Below are positions 1 to 12,447 of a DNA stretch of 64,000 bases, piece by piece (positions within the stretch are counted from its first letter, which is position 1; every line of letters begins with the position of its first letter). The DNA comes from Lineus longissimus (Eukaryota; Nemertea; Pilidiophora; Heteronemertea; Lineidae). A model generated the notes under the pieces. It was not told where the DNA came from. It did not search any database and was given only the letters and a program-made list of their open reading frames with translations. The stretch is taken from NCBI RefSeq assembly GCF_910592395.1, contig NC_088324.1, positions 9,946,953 through 10,010,952 on the forward strand, in the 5' to 3' direction. The translations under genes and the position numbers were made by a program.

Positions 1-229
1 ACAACTTGGTATATCTAATTCTCTTTTGAACCATACCTCACCCTTTTATGCGATAATTAAAAACAAAGTTCTCGCCGTTAGCGAATGCCACGTTTTTTGG
101 CGAATTTCGTCTTCGAATCTCACGCCAGGTTTATATTCAACCTGCACCGTGAAGTCATGAATACCAGTCACATATCTTGGAAATAAACCCCCAAAATGGT
201 TTTGAACCCGAAATATGCTCATGACTTTC

Positions 230-870
230 AGAAATGTGTTATTGAGTCTTTGAGGGAATCTCGAACCAGCAGGGGTCCCACCAGCACATGATGACCCTCG
301 GTCTAACTGTCCCTTGAGAATGAAGGTCCAATATGGTCCCACCAGGACATGATGACCCGCTGTCCGGCACACTGTCCCTTGATAATGAAGGTCCTAAGGG
401 TCCTATCAGGACATGATAACCCAATGTCACACGGTTCCTTGAGAATGAAGGTCCTTTAGGGTGCCACCAGGAAATGATGACCCGAGGTCACACTGTCCCT
501 TGATGGTCCTAGGGTCCCACCAGGACATGATGCCCTAAGCTCAAACTGTCCCTTGAGAATGAGGTTCCCGGATTCTATCAGGACATACTGACCCGATGTT
601 AAACTGTCCCTCCATAATGAAGGTCCGTAGGGTCCCACCAAGACATGATGACCCGATGTCACACTGTCCCTTGATGGTCCTAGGGTCCCACCTGAAACTG
701 ATGACCAAAGCTCACACTGTCCTTGAAAATGAGGGTCCCTGGGTCCAACTAGGACATGATGACCCGATGTCACACTTTCCCTTGATAATGAATGTCCTAT
801 AGCGTCCCACCAGGACATGATGACCGTCGGTTACACCGACCTTAGAGAATAAGGGGTCACAAGGTCCCAT
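230..870. repeat. Minisatellite, about 59-bp unit, roughly 10 degenerate copies
   Basis: A unit containing the words CCACCAGGACATGATGACCC and ACTGTCCCTTGATAATGAAGG recurs at about 279, 338, 402, 463, 517, 575, 635, 688, 745 and 807, a spacing of 53-64 bp. Copies differ by substitutions and small deletions. Open frames across it on both strands are a by-product of the repeat and have no domain content. Confidence 0.93.
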
Positions 871-1319
871 TACTGGGCAAGATTTCCGACAGCGAGTGGC
901 AACCTGACCATTTCTGGGAAACAAACCGAGCTTCTTTTAAACAAGAGTTTTTTGAATGAAGTAATGAAACTTGTCTCTTTGAAAACAACCTCAGAAACAG
1001 GTTTGTTTGGAATGGAATTTCTTTGGAAATAAACCAGACATTTATTTGGGAAAGAAAGACGTTTCCCCAAACCTAGCAAACGGCTTGCCAAAGAAAGGAA
1101 TTTGCACTGGTTTTTATAGATTAATAGTTCTGTAGCTCTGTTTTTTCCCCTTTTCTCATGGATCACAGAAACATCGTTTCCAGAGCAGGGCAGCAGACAA
1201 AGACAAAGGCACAACCTGAACGACAAAGGTCAACATCCCACTAAGTGATGACGTCACACACACGACCGAGTTTTAATTCCACGGAGTTCATTCCACGGGG
1301 TTCATTCCACGGGGTTCTA
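871..1319. other. Gene-free stretch; short direct repeat near its end
   Basis: No supportable coding region. Near 1276-1318 the word TTCATTCCACGGGG and close variants occur three times in a row. No other structure is apparent. Confidence 0.5.
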
Positions 1320-2926
1320 CTTCAACAGTCCTGCGCAGAAGATACACACGGCGGCCATGGCGGCAGCTTCAAAGTTTCTCCACTAAAACCCTCGATTTTT
1401 ACGTTTCTTTTCGCGAAGTAAAGGCATCTTATGGCGGTAAGTTGATAGCTGAGATGCCATAGCTCATCCATTCATTGATTTTCATTCGTTTCTTTCACCA
1501 TTGATGCAACATTTCGTATTTTTCCCGGTGCAGAAAAAAAAACATGGCGCCGACACTTTTGGCAAGTGGGCGCTCAGGACTCCTCCAAAAAATGTTAAAT
1601 TGGAAGTTCTAGGAACCTATCCAGGTCATTTAAACCAAATATTCGTGTTCTATGTATAGTTTGGCTTCTGTTAAACTGGATTTTATCAGTTCTTAGAACG
1701 TTTTTTCTGAAGAAAACGTGCATCAAAAAATCATTGGTGAGATAACGGAATACAGTGCTGCATGTACTGCGCATGCCTGTAGACCATGTGCTTTGGCCCT
1801 GTGCATTGAGCGCGGTTTTCCCCCTACTTTTCAAGGTTACTTGTCCTAGTCGTTTTACACTGTAATTGTCAATGCAGCAATAGACACCCTGCGAAAATAA
1901 ACTTCGGCCATTTTGAACTAGCGACCCTTTTCACAGGCAACTTTTGTTTACCCAGTACCCTGGCATAAAAGTAAAAATATACAAGCTTATTCAAGCAATT
2001 TACTTGAAGTTGTCCATGCCTTTCAATGTTCATGATATTTTGAATACTTTTGGTGATAATTTGATTGCGAAACATGACTTTTATGTCATGGTAAACTTAT
2101 GCTGCCTGTGAAAAGATGGCTGAAATGTACTATGGACGAAATGTACCCTTTCATTGCTTAATTGGTCATTGTAAATGATTTTATGCCAGGTTCTTCATAC
2201 CCCTTGCCTTTGAAGTGGAAATCATTCATGTTATGATGATATTTATCATTATTTTCTTGAATCACTTATTTCCCCTCCAGTCAAGGTAGACCCACCTTGT
2301 CAGGGGTAGGCTGGGAGTGCATCTAAGTGTGCCTCAAGCATGTTATCAGCTTGTTGTGAACTTGCTTTTAACAGAATCAGTGTGTTCATGTCAAGAGTTT
2401 GCAATTTCATTCTCAAAATTTGATCATTTCTGGTGAGATTGAGCACAAAATTAGGGAACTGTTCTCTGTTGCTTATCATGAAAATCGGACTGGACAGAAG
2501 ACAAATTTCTTTCACATTCCCAGAGTCCGAGCTGTGGCTGATCAAAGTTCTGATCTATGCCAACCCCTTCCATGCCCCCTATTTGCCCTTGAATGGCAGT
2601 ACACCAAGAGGGAGAATTCCACCTGCATGTATGCAGCCACTGTTTCTTGGATGGGATATATTGTCAAATTGATCACAGTCAGGTTATTAAATAGGAGGAC
2701 CATGGTGTATCCCTTTTCAGATTTGCCATTTGTTTGGGCAAAAATCTCTAGGGTGAAATATATCCCCAATTTAGAAACATGGAGTTGATTAAAGCTAATA
2801 CAGAGCAGATCCTGTGCAAGTTTTCCTCAAAGTGTTAACATTTTGTGTTCCAGAACTATGGATGTGACCACTGCTTGTGAGAAACATTTTCATCATAGAA
2901 AAATTAAACTTACTGTTTTATTGCAG

Positions 2927-3040
2927 ACAGCCTGGCCAGAGATGTTTCTCCTTGTATAATGACAAGTGCTTAGCTATGGATTCAGTTCACCTCACCACCA
3001 CACCCACTTCCAAGCAAGAACCACTTCAGTTCTAGAGCAG
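2927..3040 (+). repeat. Exon-like block, copy 1 of a tandem duplicate
   Basis: Begins after TTATTGCAG and ends before GTAAAA. It shares with 3409-3527 the words AGAGAT, ATGACAAGTGCT, CTATGGATTCA, CACCCACTTCCAAG-like and GAACCACTTCAGTT. One frame is open for most of its length in both copies but ends in a stop here, and the differences are mainly non-silent, which argues against protein coding. Confidence 0.5.
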
Positions 3041-3408
3041 GTAAAAACTTAAATTTTTTGAACCTGAACCATTGCTTTCTTCTGCGATATGGGCTGTCAT
3101 AAACAAACTTAGTACAGGGTCATGACACCTTTCAAAGTTGTGCCTGAGGAGGAAAACCACACCTGTGTCAAAACCTACAAGTCTATTATGAAAAGAACCG
3201 CACCCATGGAGTTGAGGGCTAGACATAGAGGAGCCACTGGATGTTCTTCTTTGTCCTAAGCATTTGCTCTGTACTCAAATATGTTATTTTCCAGGGAGTA
3301 TTCCTCCTCAACAAGTGATGAGACTCCGTCTTGCTTCTGGGTGTAACCCATGATTGGTCAGATACATTTCAATATTCAACATAAAGATTTTTATTTGTTT
3401 TATTGCAG

Positions 3409-3527
3409 ACAGCCTTGCCAGAGATATGACTTCTTGCATAATGACAAGTGCTGGTCTATGGATTCACTTCACTTCATTGCCATACCCACTTCCAAGATAG
3501 AACCACTTCAGTTGAGAGCATTTCAAG
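3409..3527 (+). repeat. Exon-like block, copy 2 of a tandem duplicate
   Basis: Paralogue of the block at 2927-3040, about 480 bp downstream, again between TTATTGCAG and GTAAAA. The flanking intron-like DNA is also duplicated: ACCTGAA...GATGGGCT and GTTGTGCCTGAGG occur after both. Confidence 0.5.
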
Positions 3528-3719
3528 GTAAAATTTTTAATGATTTAAACCTGAAATCTTTTGTTGCTTCCTTCTGAGAGGATGGGCTTTCTATGACGGA
3601 CACATACTGAGTAAAGGGTGATGACACATAAGTTGTGCCTGAGGGGATCTACCATTGTGTAAAGAATTACACCGAGAGAGTTGGGGTCAGTCATGAGGAA
3701 ACTTCTTGATGTGACCATG

Positions 3720-4700
3720 ACTGGTCAGATACATTTCAGAATTCAACATCAATGAGGAGAGTCCAATATTAACCTGCTGTGATGAAAACTCATTGAAAAT
3801 TATTCTAAAATGATAACTTTGTGCATGGTCAGATATTATGAGGTATTTGTTATCATTTTGATTCATCTCAAATTGTCTTTTGAGGACAAAGCCATAACCA
3901 GGATGTCAATAGATAATTTTAGCAATTCAAATTTTAGGTTCTTTGTGGGTCGTCCTTGTACAGTCAAGACAGGCACATACAAAGCGACTGGACATGTCGG
4001 GAGTTTTTCAGTCGGCCCTTTTTCCATTATGTGAGACTAAGATGGTCAGCTGATATGCAGGATTGTTTTGGATATTATGAGAACAGTTTACTTAGCCAGG
4101 GTAATGACCCATTGCTGGGCTGTTTACCTTGTGGGAACCAGCACTGCAGATGGAAATGTTATGGTCCAATTCTTTGTATTCAACAAGATGGTCTACTTTT
4201 GCAGGATCAGCATTAAAGACACACACTCAAAAGCAGGCCAGGATGGTGGCGTCTAGACTGCAACGTTAACAACTGTTTGGGGAGACTGGAGCCAGACCTC
4301 TGGTAGGGTAATTATTATTCCATAGGCAAACGACAGCGAGGACAGTAGATATATCTACAACCATTCTTATATCGGACGTCCACAAGGGCGTGGCGGTCTG
4401 GAGCACCATTTGCAGATTTGTTGCGAAAAACCTGACATTCATTGGTTATTGAGAGTCCAGTAATAAATGATGATGACGACGACAGAGGATAATTAACTAT
4501 GAACTGGGGTGATGGCAACTTGCCGTGCCACATAGCTACAAGGTGACCATTTCAACTAGACTACCTCACCATAAGAAATTGTGAACCAGTCAGCAAGATG
4601 ATGAACGCTTCAGGATAATGAAGAAATCAAAGATCTCCTTGTGTTACTGTTATATCCTACAAAAATCTAATGATTTGAGTTCTTTTTCAGCCTGGTTTTA
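3720..4700 (+). repeat. Segmental duplication, copy A
   Basis: Homologous in order to 6500-8400. The best conserved part is 3770-4310, which matches 6525-7090 at roughly 90 percent by eye (for example the words CTGCTGTGATGAAAACTCAT and GATGGTCTACTTTTGCAG). A second conserved part at 4325-4440 matches 7908-8020. The two parts are almost adjacent here but about 820 bp apart in copy B. Confidence 0.85.
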
Positions 4701-6399
4701 AGATCATTGGAGAGGACCAGAACCACTACAGTAGAGAGCCTGGGTTTGTTCAGCGGGAGTGGATGTCACCGAGGCTGTCCAAGGGCGACGGAACAGTTTG
4801 GTTTGGCGAGGCTAAGTATCCATAGACAATCTGTCAACCAAAGGGGTGTCATTTTTTTGTGACAGAGTTCATTCTGCTGTAATTTTGCAGTTTAAAAAGT
4901 CCTTGCCTCTGATCAAATGCAGTCGAGCTGCCGACATAGCGATGCCAGTCATTGCACTTGTTATAGTTTACAATGACAAAATTAAGCTGACTAAAGTTTT
5001 GAATTGTCGGAAGACGAGAGGAGGGCTCTAAAACAGGATGCCTTGCAGTGGGTATATGTACCAAGTAGCCACCTCAGCTAGGCAATCTTGCTATGGCGAA
5101 ATATCAACAGCCAGTCAACGAAAGGATGGAAGCTTCAGGATGTCAAATGTCAGAGAATTTCGTGTCTAATGGCATCCATTTATGCTAGTTATAATAGTTT
5201 GGTTTCTTTTTCAGCTGAGGTTCAAGATTGGTCCTGCATCTGTCACATAGCCCCAGGGAAACCATCACAGGATGCTGGAGATGCTTCAAACCTCGCATCG
5301 GGAACGCCTGCTGTGAACAGTAGCTGAGGGCCACACCAAGCTAACTATTAGAAATTCCAGCCATGTCGCCTACGGCATGAACAGCAGAGCTGGAGAAACA
5401 TTATAGCACTTTGTGTAAATTTTTTAATTTACTTTATAGAGTCGGGCGAATGTTCAACTTGAATATATTGTCACAGAGGCTTTGCAAGGCTGCCAACAGA
5501 GACATGATTGTGGTTGATGCCAAGGAGGGTCCTCATTCACTTCCTACCTTGGCAATTAAGAACTGGCATGATAGTTTGTTAAGTAACAAATAAGCTCTGC
5601 TGTTGGGATGATTCAATTTGGCTGTGATCTGAGCCAGTCGGAGACAACGATTAAGATTCTAGGACTTGGTGAGAAAGTGAAAGCTGATCAGCAAGAAGAC
5701 TCGCCACTGTAAGTATAAGAGAAATTTGGTGGGGGACGGACTGAGGACGTCCTTGCAGTAAATAGATTTTGAGGTTTTGCCAAACTTACACAATGGCTGA
5801 GAAATAGAAGGCCAGGAACCATTTAAATCCTGCTGAAACCCTGTAAACACCTTTAACTGCAGGTGGTCACTGTTTTTAATCGCTGAGCACAATTTCGGCC
5901 GTCATGACAGTTATTTTTTGGTGCACTTCAGATCAGAGTGATTTGATTGCAACTGTTTCTACAAAGACTTTGTATTATCTTCTACAGATGGATATCTAGA
6001 TGTGGAAATTGAAGCTTATGGTGACCATTTTGTGTCAATTTGGATTTATTATTTAGAACAAAAAATCTAATGAAAATTGTGATCCTTTCCAGCACCTCAT
6101 TGTGTTGATGATCAAGCCAGAAAATAGTGCAGCTGATCAAAGATGGTTATCACCGTGTTCCTACTGGTTAACAAGTCTAGGCTAGTTCACTTACCAAGGT
6201 TTGCAGGTTCCGCCCATACCAGGGCCAACTTCTCATCAAGATTTGCTGACCCTTGAGGCAACCTGAGGCAACACCATTTGGACTGAAGATCAGAGGAAGA
6301 CTGGAGATCAGATCAATGGAAGGAATCTTATCAGAATACAAGGTTCGTGGGGAGGTTGAACTCGTGTACGGTATGTGATTATATGCTGTAGCCTACTTG

Positions 6400-8400
6400 T
6401 ATTTAAACCTGAAATCTTTGCTGTTTCCTTCCTAGAGGATGGGCTTTCAATGATGGATAATACATCATTTCATCAGAAGGGCAAGTTATCATTCCAACCT
6501 TTCAAATATAACGCCAATATTATCCTGCTGTGATGAAAACTCATTGAAAATCAATCTCATAATGATAACTTTGTGCATGGTCAGATATTATGAGGTATTT
6601 GTCATGATTGTTTTGATTCATCCCAAATTGTCTTTTGAGGACAAAGCCACAACCAGGATGTCAATAGATAATTTTAACAATTGAAATTTAAGGTTCTTTG
6701 TGGGCCGTCCTTGTACAGTCAAGACAGGCACATACAAAGCAACTAGAAGTGCCGGGAGTTTTTCAGTCGGCTCTTTTTCCAGTATGTGCGACTAAGATGG
6801 TCAGCTGATATGCAGGATGTTTTGAATATTATGAGAACAGTTTACTCAGCCAGGGTAATGACCCATTGCTGGGCTGTTTACCTTGTGGGAACCAGTACTG
6901 CAGATGGAAATTTCTTTATCCACTTCTTTGTATTCAACAAGATGGTCTACTTTTGCAGGATCAGCATTGAAGACACACACTCGAAGGCAGGCCGGAAGAC
7001 AACAATAGGCCATGATGGTGGCTTCAGACTGAAACATTAACAACTGTTCGGGGTGACTGGAGCCATACCTCTGGTAGGGTAATTATTATTGCACAGGTTC
7101 TTAATCTTATAGACAACTCGGTGAACTTAATGAGCAGTGCGTGTCAATGACTTCACCCAAGTTTATGGAAGACCTTGCTCCTTATCCTTTGCTGGACTTA
7201 AGGTCTCAGTCCATCTGTACACTTCATTTGGTCTTTTGTCGACTGAAATAGAAGACAATTTTCTCAATTTGGTGCTGGAGTTAATTTTGAACATCGGCCT
7301 TGCTGTGCCAGTCTGACAGTCCTATTACTGGAACTGCTAACGCATTCAAATATTTTCAAAGCTTTGGGTGTGGTATGTTGCATCTGAATAGGAAAGGTCA
7401 CTGGCAAATAAGATGAACAATTTGAGCTTTGATTGCAAACAATTCACAGAATTTCAAACTGATTTGAAGAGCCAACATAAGATGAGCAGCTGACCAAGTG
7501 CAATGGAAAGCATGCTATATTTACAAATCAGTACACTTTATTCATTTCAAAAAACAAAGAACGCCAGGTAGTCCTAAATGGCTAGAAAGATACTTGCAGG
7601 AAAGACCAAATGCATGCCTCTCTGGGACCACACTGCTTTGGGAGTGTACTGATTGAAGAAGTTGTACCAGAATGTTGCCAAAGAGACAATAGTTTTGGGA
7701 TGTGTCTTGGAAAGCCAGTGAGAATGTCACAAAGTTCAGCAGGGTTTTATCATGAGATTTGTACTCCCTTTCCAGCTCTTCTGCAAACCAAAAGCTATGT
7801 GTAGATGGCAAGAGAGGCGAGTCATGACGTTAAGGAGCAAGAACAGCAAGATTCGGGCAAGTCATGATGTTCACACCATTGACAGCACCAGAGGGGCACT
7901 ATTATAAACGACAGAGCGAGGACAGTAGATATATCTACAACCATTCTTATATCGAACTTCTACAGGTGCGTGGCGGTCTTTGGAGCACCATTTGCAGACT
8001 TGTTGCGAAAAACCTGAGGGCGAGAACAAAGCAGGCAATGCTGGTTTGGAAGGTGAGCCCAAGAGTCCATGTCACTTTCTTGAAAAATTCCCAGTCAAAC
8101 AATGTGTTTGCAAGTGGTCGAGTTGAACTTTACCACAATATTTGGTTAAGCCAGTAAATGACAATGAGGTCAATACTCTGATGATCATCTTGAAGCAGAA
8201 GTCAATATGCCTATGTTATACTACCCTAATGTAGGCATCTATCAGCTGAATGTATGCTATCTTATGTCATGATTAGATGTTGAAAATTGGCCAGCGAAAG
8301 GATCTATACTTGGCATGAAATCAAAGAATCGCATAGCCTACAAAATACATGTATTACAATTCTAATGGTCTCCCATAATTTTTCAGCCTGTTTCAAGATC
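6400..8400 (+). repeat. Segmental duplication, copy B, with about 820 bp of extra DNA
   Basis: Matches copy A at 6400-6450 (compare 3545-3595), 6525-7090 and 7908-8020, plus the acceptor region at 8370-8400 (compare 4675-4700). Between about 7092 and 7895 it carries sequence absent from copy A, with no gene or recognisable element in it. Confidence 0.8.
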
Positions 8401-8580
8401 AGAGGGCGTGGATGTCACCGACGCAATCCAAGAGAGACCCGTCACCACACTACATCAGAAAGACAAAGCAGTTTGCTTCGCCATCCACTGACAAACTGTC
8501 AAAAGGTGGGACAACCTATCTGCCTCCTGAACATGGAGTTATACGCAAGTTGGTTTAATGACAAATTCACTCCACTTTAG

Positions 8581-9201
8581 ATATTGGTTTACAGTTTAAA
8601 ATGATGCCTACTGTAATCGGGCCAGCATCTGTGTCTAAACAGTGTCCACACCCAAAAAGGTGAAAAATATGGTGGAATACTACATCCAGCAGAATGAGGA
8701 AGCAGGTCTGCTGCAAGCCCTGCATGATCTGCCCAAAGAACTTCTGAGGAGTGCTGTTTCTAAAACTACAGTGTGTCTTAATTGGCAGAAGAAGATATCA
8801 AAATAAAAAAATGTGCAAGATGAGATCATCGAAAGACATTTTAACAGTATAACAACATTTTCTTTTCCTTAAAATCAGTCCTTGTCATTATTTCAGCTAT
8901 GGTCCATCAATGAGGTCCTCAGAAAGTACACTACTACATGTGGAGAACATTGCGAGCATGAAGAATATCAGGAAGGACTGTGAGCCACAACAAATACATG
9001 GTCATTCACTTCTTCAGCAGAAAGGGACTTTTTGTTTTCTATGTTGGCCTACGAGTTGATATGTTATCTATGTAGGCCTAGAAGTTAAGTAATCTTCAAA
9101 TTCTGCTAGATTATTCTTTTACTTCTCAGTGAACCTGGACACCATTACTTGTTTTCCACTGAACCCTCCAGAGATTGTTGGACTGGGTCCATTGAATGTA
9201 T
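8581..9201. other. Gene-free spacer ending in a satellite fragment
   Basis: Nothing recognisable except 9168-9200, which is identical to an internal piece of the 1.6-kb satellite unit (9769-9801, the word AGATTGTTGGACTGGGTCCA and flanks) and abuts the start of the first full unit. Confidence 0.6.
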
Positions 9202-10824
9202 AATTATTATCTTTGGGAATCCTAAGCCTACAGGTACCCTTAACTTGATGAAAAATAAATTTATTTTGTAACCGTTTATGACGTCGTAAGACATCGCCGG
9301 CCGGATAGTGGTATTGTTAACAGTCTACCATGCCAAGATTTTTTATCATACTGTTGTTACGCCGTCTATACAATATGCCGGGTACAGTGTACATTGAGTC
9401 TGCACTTCACACACTGCGTACTCACACATGTTTGTCATTCCTGCCGTATCATGTAGCCTTGCACAAATAGTGCAATCAAAATTGTTTTAAAAAGGCATAC
9501 ATGTATTTCTCAAATTTGTAAATTCTTAATTGAAATCTACCAATTCAAGCAATTAGATGGCGTAGTGATACACTATCACGAGGGCCTACCGGTACTCTGC
9601 ATATCTGTACTGTAAAAAAACGGTGCTCGCAGCTCTTGGCTCTCAGATTGGGGTGTCCCAATGACCACACCTGGTATTCTATAAGTTACTGTAGCTTAGC
9701 TCAGTGGAGTGACCTTTTTGTTTTCACTTTTAAAAACCTATGCGATTTGCCGCACTGAAGGTACCTCCAGAGATTGTTGGACTGGGTCCATTGAATGTGA
9801 CAAAAATACCCAACACCTATTTACAAATGAAGTGAGGGGTGAGCCTTTTGGTGTAACTCCATATAACTGTCTGGTGATTTCGCTCTGGGCTTGTGACATT
9901 CTGATCGGTCTGAAATAATCATTAAAGCCCATCCCTCAATTTGAGGCCTGTGTCCCGATGGTGGCGTTGAATGGCAAAATCAAAGGGGCATGACGGCGGT
10001 TAAACCTGTTGCGAATGGGCAGCATCATTACCAGTTCTGAGATCTGGTGTGGTGTAGGATATCTGGTTACCATTGCACACATCTCCTGAATCTGCGGTGG
10101 GTTGGTACCCCACGCTACGTAGGGGGAGGTTGCTGGGTAAGACTTGGTCCACGTGAATGGGTAGTACCTGAAAGATGAGAAGTTGCGAATGGACGCCCTG
10201 TGAATATGTCCTTCGACCAGCCAGTGCTAACCCGGTCACTGTCTCCAGGTCACCATGCCTCGGTCAATGAGCGGGCGAAGAACCCAATGGCTCCGTCAGG
10301 AGTACATCGTCAACTTCAGCCCGTAGTCAAACCGGTACGCACAAATATCTTGGTTGAGAGTGGGGGACATAGTTGAAATTGCTTCTCATCGGGGTAATAC
10401 AGTACAACTGTATACAACGACCCCATTTTATTTGGATTTTTATTGAGGAGTGGACGATAATGAGAATTTCAGGCCAGTCCGATTGTCACCAGTTCAGAGG
10501 GAGATTAACCTGATAGTTATGTGGCATTCCATCAAACGGTTAACTCTTTCACATCCTTTGTAAATTAGTGTTGCTTGTTACATGTCGCATTCAATGGCTC
10601 ATTTGAGGATAGTTTCGGTGATTCTACTTGACCATGGGCAGGCCCATTTTGGCCTATAACTGTGTAGTTTGTGCTCTGTAGTAGTATGTGATTTGAAAAG
10701 TTGTAAATCTGGTTATTGGAGTAAAGATTGTACAATGGAATATCCACGGGTTAAAGAGCCAATTAAGTGCCGCCAGGAGAGCCACGAGCCAAAGAAAAAG
10801 TATAGGCTTGAATGAATATAATTT
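9202..10824. repeat. 1.6-kb tandem satellite, unit 1
   Basis: First of three head-to-tail units. Its left third differs from units 2 and 3 at about ten sites (for example a 4-bp deletion near 9388 and TACACTATCACGAGGG against TACACTATCACTTAGGG), while its right part matches unit 2. Short open frames repeat in each unit but none resembles a known protein. Confidence 0.95.
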
Positions 10825-12447
10825 ATTATCTTTGGGAATCCTAAGCCTGTCAGGTACCCTACTTGATAAAAAATAAATTTATTTTGTAACCGTTTATGAC
10901 GTCGTAAGACATTGCCGGCCGGATAGTGGTATTGTTAACAGTCTACCATGCCAAGATTTTTTATCATACTGTTGTTACGCCGTCTATACAATATGCCGGG
11001 TACAGTCAGTGTACATTGAGTCTGCACTTCACACACTGCGTACTCACACATGTTTGTCATTCCTGCCGTATCATGTAGCCTTGCACAAATAGTGCAATCA
11101 AAATTGTTTTAAAAAGGCATACATATATTTCTCAAATTTGTAAATTCTTAATTGAAATCTACCAATTCAAGCAATTAGATAGCGTAGTGTTACACTATCA
11201 CTTAGGGCCTACCGGTACTCTGCATATCTGTACTGTAAAAAAACGGTGCTCGCGGCTCTTGGCTCTCAGATTAGGGTGTCCCAATGACCACACCTGGTAT
11301 TCTATAAGTTACTGTAGCTTAGCTCAGTGGAGTGACCTTTTTGTTTTCACTTTTAAAAACCTATGCGATTTGCCGCACTGAAGGTACCTCCAGAGATTGT
11401 TGGACTGGGTCCATTGAATGTGACAAAAATACCCAACACCTATTTACAAATGAAGTGAGGGGTGAGCCTTTTGGTGTAACTCCATATAACTGTCTGGTGA
11501 TTTCGCTCTGGGCTTGTGACATTCTGATCGGTCTGAAATAATCATTAAAGCCCATCCCTCAATTTGAGGCCTGTGTCCCGATGGTGGCGTTGAATGGCAA
11601 AATCAAAGGGGCATGACGGCGGTTAAACCTGTTGCGAATGGGCAGCATCATTACCAGTTCTGAGATCTGGTGTGGTGTAGGATATCTGGTTACCATTGCA
11701 CACATCTCCTGAATCTGCGGTGGGTTGGTACCCCACGCTACGTAGGGGGAGGTTGCTGGGTAAGACTTGGTCCACGTGAATGGGTAGTACCTGAAAGATG
11801 AGAAGTTGCGAATGGACGCCCTGTGAATATGTCCTTCGACCAGCCAGTGCTAACCCGGTCACTGTCTCCAGGTCACCATGCCTCGGTCAATGAGCGGGCG
11901 AAGAACCCAATGGCTCCGTCAGGAGTACATCGTCAACTTCAGCCCGTAGTCAAACCGGTACGCACAAATATCTTGGTTGAGAGTGGGGGACATAGTTGAA
12001 ATTGCTTCTCATCGGGGTAATACAGTACAACTGTATACAACGACCCCATTTTATTTGGATTTTTATTGAGGAGTGGACGATAATGAGAATTTCAGGCCAG
12101 TCCGATTGTCACCAGTTCAGAGGGAGATTAACCTGATAGTTATGTGGCATTCCATCAAACGGTTAACTCTTTCACATCCTTTGTAAATTAGTGTTGCTTG
12201 TTACATGTCGCATTCAATGGCTCATTTGAGGATAGTTTCGGTGATTCTACTTGACCATGGGCAGGCCCATTTTGGCCTATAACTGTGTAGTTTGTGCTCT
12301 GTAGTAGTATGTGATTTGAAAAGTTGTAAATCTGGTTATTGGAGTAAAGATTGTACAATGGAATATCCACGGGTTAAAGAGCCAATTAAGTGCCGCCAGG
12401 AGAGCCACGAGCCAAAGAAAAAGTATAGGCTTGAATGAATATAATTT
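10825..12447. repeat. 1.6-kb tandem satellite, unit 2
   Basis: Offset exactly 1623 bp from unit 3. Its left part looks identical to unit 3 and its right part looks identical to unit 1, so it reads as a hybrid of its two neighbours. Confidence 0.95.

Larger units (their letters stand above)
1320..8580 (+). ncRNA. Possible spliced noncoding transcription unit with duplicated modules
   Basis: A GC-richer stretch with two ATGGCGGC/ATGGCGCC-type words (about 1350-1560) contains a perfect donor (ATGGCG/GTAAGT, donor at 1437). Downstream lie exon-like blocks with good acceptors and donors: 2927-3040 and its paralogue 3409-3527, and acceptors (TTTTTCAG) opening paralogous blocks at 4691, 5215 and 8387. 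The blocks are conserved between copies as nucleotide sequence, but their frames carry stops and the changes are mostly not silent, so coding is unlikely. An architecture of short noncoding exons separated by conserved intron pieces resembles small-RNA host genes, but I could not identify a convincing box C/D or H/ACA RNA. It may equally be a local segmental duplication that is not transcribed. Confidence 0.25.

Noticed and set aside
456-924. Open frames of 60-120 codons on both strands
   Set aside because: They run through the 59-bp minisatellite and reflect its periodicity; no domain or codon signal.
3590-3650. Possible box C/D snoRNA (TATGACG, CTGA, TGATGA, CTGA words)
   Set aside because: Box spacing is too short, the C box is poor and no terminal stem forms; kept only as a reason to test the locus.
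8178-8250. Possible box C/D snoRNA (CTGATGATC ... CAGCTGA)
   Set aside because: Terminal stem is at best three base pairs; not enough to call.
9690-9720. tRNA-like TAGCTCAGTGG (A-box) in the satellite unit, also at 11315 and 12938
   Set aside because: No matching B box or cloverleaf follows; probably chance or a very decayed tRNA head.
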